Below are positions 12,257 through 13,915 of a stretch of 13,915 nt of DNA, piece after piece. Every line of letters starts with the position of its first letter. The first letter of the stretch is position 1. The stretch is from Sulfurovum sp. Lineage in GTDB: Bacteria; Campylobacterota; Campylobacteria; Campylobacterales; Sulfurovaceae. The stretch lies in the NCBI GenBank assembly GCA_015661535.1, contig DQVY01000061.1, positions 1 to 13,915 of the forward strand, written 5' to 3'. Below the pieces are notes generated by a model, which made no database searches, was not told the DNA's origin, and saw nothing but the letters and a program-made list of their open reading frames with translations. The position numbers and the translations under genes are program-made.

Positions 12257-13915
12257 TCATTTTCTTTCTAATGTAATCGCATTAAAAGTGAGCGTTCCAA
12301 AACCTTTCTGTGTGCTGTCCAACGCTATACTCCCTCCTTTAGAATGTATTTGATGTGCATTATGCTCATAGATGCGTGCTTCTTTGGCATATGATTTATT
12401 CACAGTAGATAACAATTCTATTTGTAAAACTTGATATCTGTTTTTGATAAGGTTTACAGGTAGGTAATCTGTGAAAGAAATCTTCTCTTTATTGACAAAA
12501 GGATAGCGTGGTGCCAAAATAAAAAACCATTGCAGATAAGAGGTTTTTCCCTCATAATGGTAAAAGTAAAACTGTGTAGAGGTGGTATGAAAATAGAGTT
12601 TATTTGCTGCCGCATCTTCAAAATAAAACTCTCCTAAAGGATTCATTTTTACCGTAAATGAAATCGTCTCTTTATAATGTTTGTTTTCAAACACATCATA
12701 ACTAAAGACCTCATCTAAAATGAACAAGAGTTTTGACTGGATACTCTTGTCGGTAATGACAGAGGATACCGTACTTCCTAACTGAGGCAAGCTGTTAAAA
12801 ATTAATGTATTTTTTTCATAATATTCTGTAAAACAGAATTTTTGTGTAAATGCACCTATGGTGCCTAAAGATTGCACCTGTACATGAATATGCGGTTCGG
12901 GAGAGTACCCGCTGTTCCCACATTTTCCAAGTACTTCATTCACATTTACATAAGCACCTATATGCACTGTCAGTGAATGCTGCATCAGGTGACTGATCTC
13001 AACAAAAAAACCTATGTTGGTCCTAATAATGATATAGTTACCCCAGTTATTGACCTTGTCCACAGTCCCTATATAATTGTCTGGAAGATCATGTCTTGCA
13101 TCAACCACATAGCCCTCAACAGGAGAAAGTATAGACTCACCATAGGCATAATATTCATCCAAATGAAGTCCTTCACCTTTGTAGGTTTTCCCCTCTTTTT
13201 TCTTTACAAAATCATAAGCATATTGGTAATTTCCCTTATGTGTCCACTCTCCGGAAAATGCCTGATAGACATCCCACTCACCGGAAAAAGGCAATGCAAT
13301 TTTTGCCTGTACTTCTCCAAAACGAAAAATAGTACTCAAATAATAAGACAACGAAGCTTCTGGTGTATTTTTAATGGTGTAGTTGAATTCTTTATAATAA
13401 CTCATAGATAAAATAAAAATAAACGTAATAACCGTCAGGTTAAAGGGTAGAGTAAACACAGGAATAGCATAATACTGAAATAGGACACCAATGGCATCTG
13501 TGAGTACCACACTGATCACAATAGCCAACAATGCAATAAAAAAGTTTTTGACTGTTGGCAGCAGGAAAATACCGCAAAGTGCAATACTCACCAAGATATA
13601 ATTAAAGGCATAAGGATCATACAAAGCTTGTGTGAATGAGCCCAGCAACATGCTGTGGCTAAAGATACCAAAGTAAAACCCTATGGTAGCCATAATGAAA
13701 ACAATACGAGAAAAATAAAATATTACACCCAGCAGTAACAGCCCCGCAACATTATTGGGCAAAAAGAAAATCGTCCCCATAGATTTCAAGTAGGCGCTCA
13801 AGACCAAAGGCAGAGAAATATCAAACATGTTGGCATGGTTTACCAAAGTACTATAGAGTGTAGAGTACTTTAAAGATGCCAAATAAATAAACATCGTTAC
13901 AATGGAAAAAGGCAA
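12257..13915 (-). CDS. Urea-transporter-like domain fused to M23 peptidase, cut by window edge
   Basis: The 553 visible codons (numbered from the window edge, where the TTG need not be a start) have three parts. Residues 1-170 are hydrophobic, with several membrane segments that resemble the urea transporter (UT) family: FFLPNNVAGLLLLG (50-63) like the FLNNPLTG motif, YDPYAFNYILVSIAL (99-113) like the YGFNxxLVGIAL motif, and IPVFTLPFNL (151-160) like LPxLTxPF. Residues 205-350 are an M23 (LytM) metallopeptidase domain with likely zinc/active residues H226, D235, H309 and H342-x-H344 (PHIHVQVQ). Residues 355-552 are an unrecognised, beta-rich C-terminal part. M23 enzymes cut peptidoglycan cross-links. 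The intact motif suggests activity in the periplasm, if the membrane topology allows. It is transcribed toward the outer-membrane, TPR, porin and cytochrome genes. The UT match is by eye. Confidence 0.78.
   Translation of the reverse strand: MPFSIVTMFIYLASLKYSTLYSTLVNHANMFDISLPLVLSAYLKSMGTIFFLPNNVAGLLLLGVIFYFSRIVFIMATIGFYFGIFSHSMLLGSFTQALYDPYAFNYILVSIALCGIFLLPTVKNFFIALLAIVISVVLTDAIGVLFQYYAIPVFTLPFNLTVITFIFILSMSYYKEFNYTIKNTPEASLSYYLSTIFRFGEVQAKIALPFSGEWDVYQAFSGEWTHKGNYQYAYDFVKKKEGKTYKGEGLHLDEYYAYGESILSPVEGYVVDARHDLPDNYIGTVDKVNNWGNYIIIRTNIGFFVEISHLMQHSLTVHIGAYVNVNEVLGKCGNSGYSPEPHIHVQVQSLGTIGAFTQKFCFTEYYEKNTLIFNSLPQLGSTVSSVITDKSIQSKLLFILDEVFSYDVFENKHYKETISFTVKMNPLGEFYFEDAAANKLYFHTTSTQFYFYHYEGKTSYLQWFFILAPRYPFVNKEKISFTDYLPVNLIKNRYQVLQIELLSTVNKSYAKEARIYEHNAHQIHSKGGSIALDSTQKGFGTLTFNAITLERK

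Noticed and set aside
12977..13411. 144-codon plus-strand ORF opposite the M23 gene
   Set aside because: Antisense shadow of a clear coding sequence, with no family features or Shine-Dalgarno evidence.

Overview
The window looks like a stretch of an AT-rich Campylobacterota (epsilonproteobacterial) chromosome. The basis is the coding style, promoters with strong -10 but usually poor -35 boxes, and small OmpR-type two-component operons of the kind seen in Sulfurovum/Sulfurimonas-like bacteria. The genus is an inference. No phage, insertion sequence, CRISPR array, tRNA or rRNA was seen, and every gene-free gap is under 300 bp.

Layout. Positions 1-1964 hold housekeeping genes on the minus strand: the N-terminal part of dnaK (runs off the left edge), grpE and rpsO. 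A divergent Rrf2-family regulator with three cysteines (2114-2512) and a DHH/DHHA1 phosphoesterase (2601-3644) lie on the plus strand. Positions 3678-8499 form a minus-strand signalling block. In transcription order it is a sensor kinase (HK2), a Met-rich secreted protein, a TSP3-repeat outer-membrane protein, an OmpR-type regulator, a second sensor kinase (HK1) and a DUF1624-type membrane protein. From the Met-rich gene onward the genes touch or overlap. A divergent DUF2059 secreted protein (8626-9156) ends in a bidirectional terminator. Positions 9188-13915 are a minus-strand envelope block. In transcription order it is a urea-transporter-like domain fused to an M23 peptidase (cut by the right edge), an outer-membrane protein, a secreted TPR protein, a porin and a monohaem cytochrome c.

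How the parts connect. The promoters in front of the Met-rich gene (two-component operon) and in front of the outer-membrane protein at 12181 share a direct repeat of TAAC with 11-bp period. The repeat is followed, after exactly 10 bp in both, by a -10 box. This suggests the regulator encoded here controls both its own operon and the envelope operon about 5 kb away. The stimulus is unknown; the Met-rich protein makes a soft metal or an oxidative signal a reasonable guess.

Other structure. Four hairpins on the minus strand begin with GTAG and have 3-nt loops, like REP sequences mobilised by RAYT transposases. Two of them supply the TAG stop codon of the adjacent gene. The Met-rich gene contains an internal AGGAGG-ATG start signal locked in a hairpin. 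HK1 appears to lack any canonical start codon at the place where its conserved N-terminus begins.
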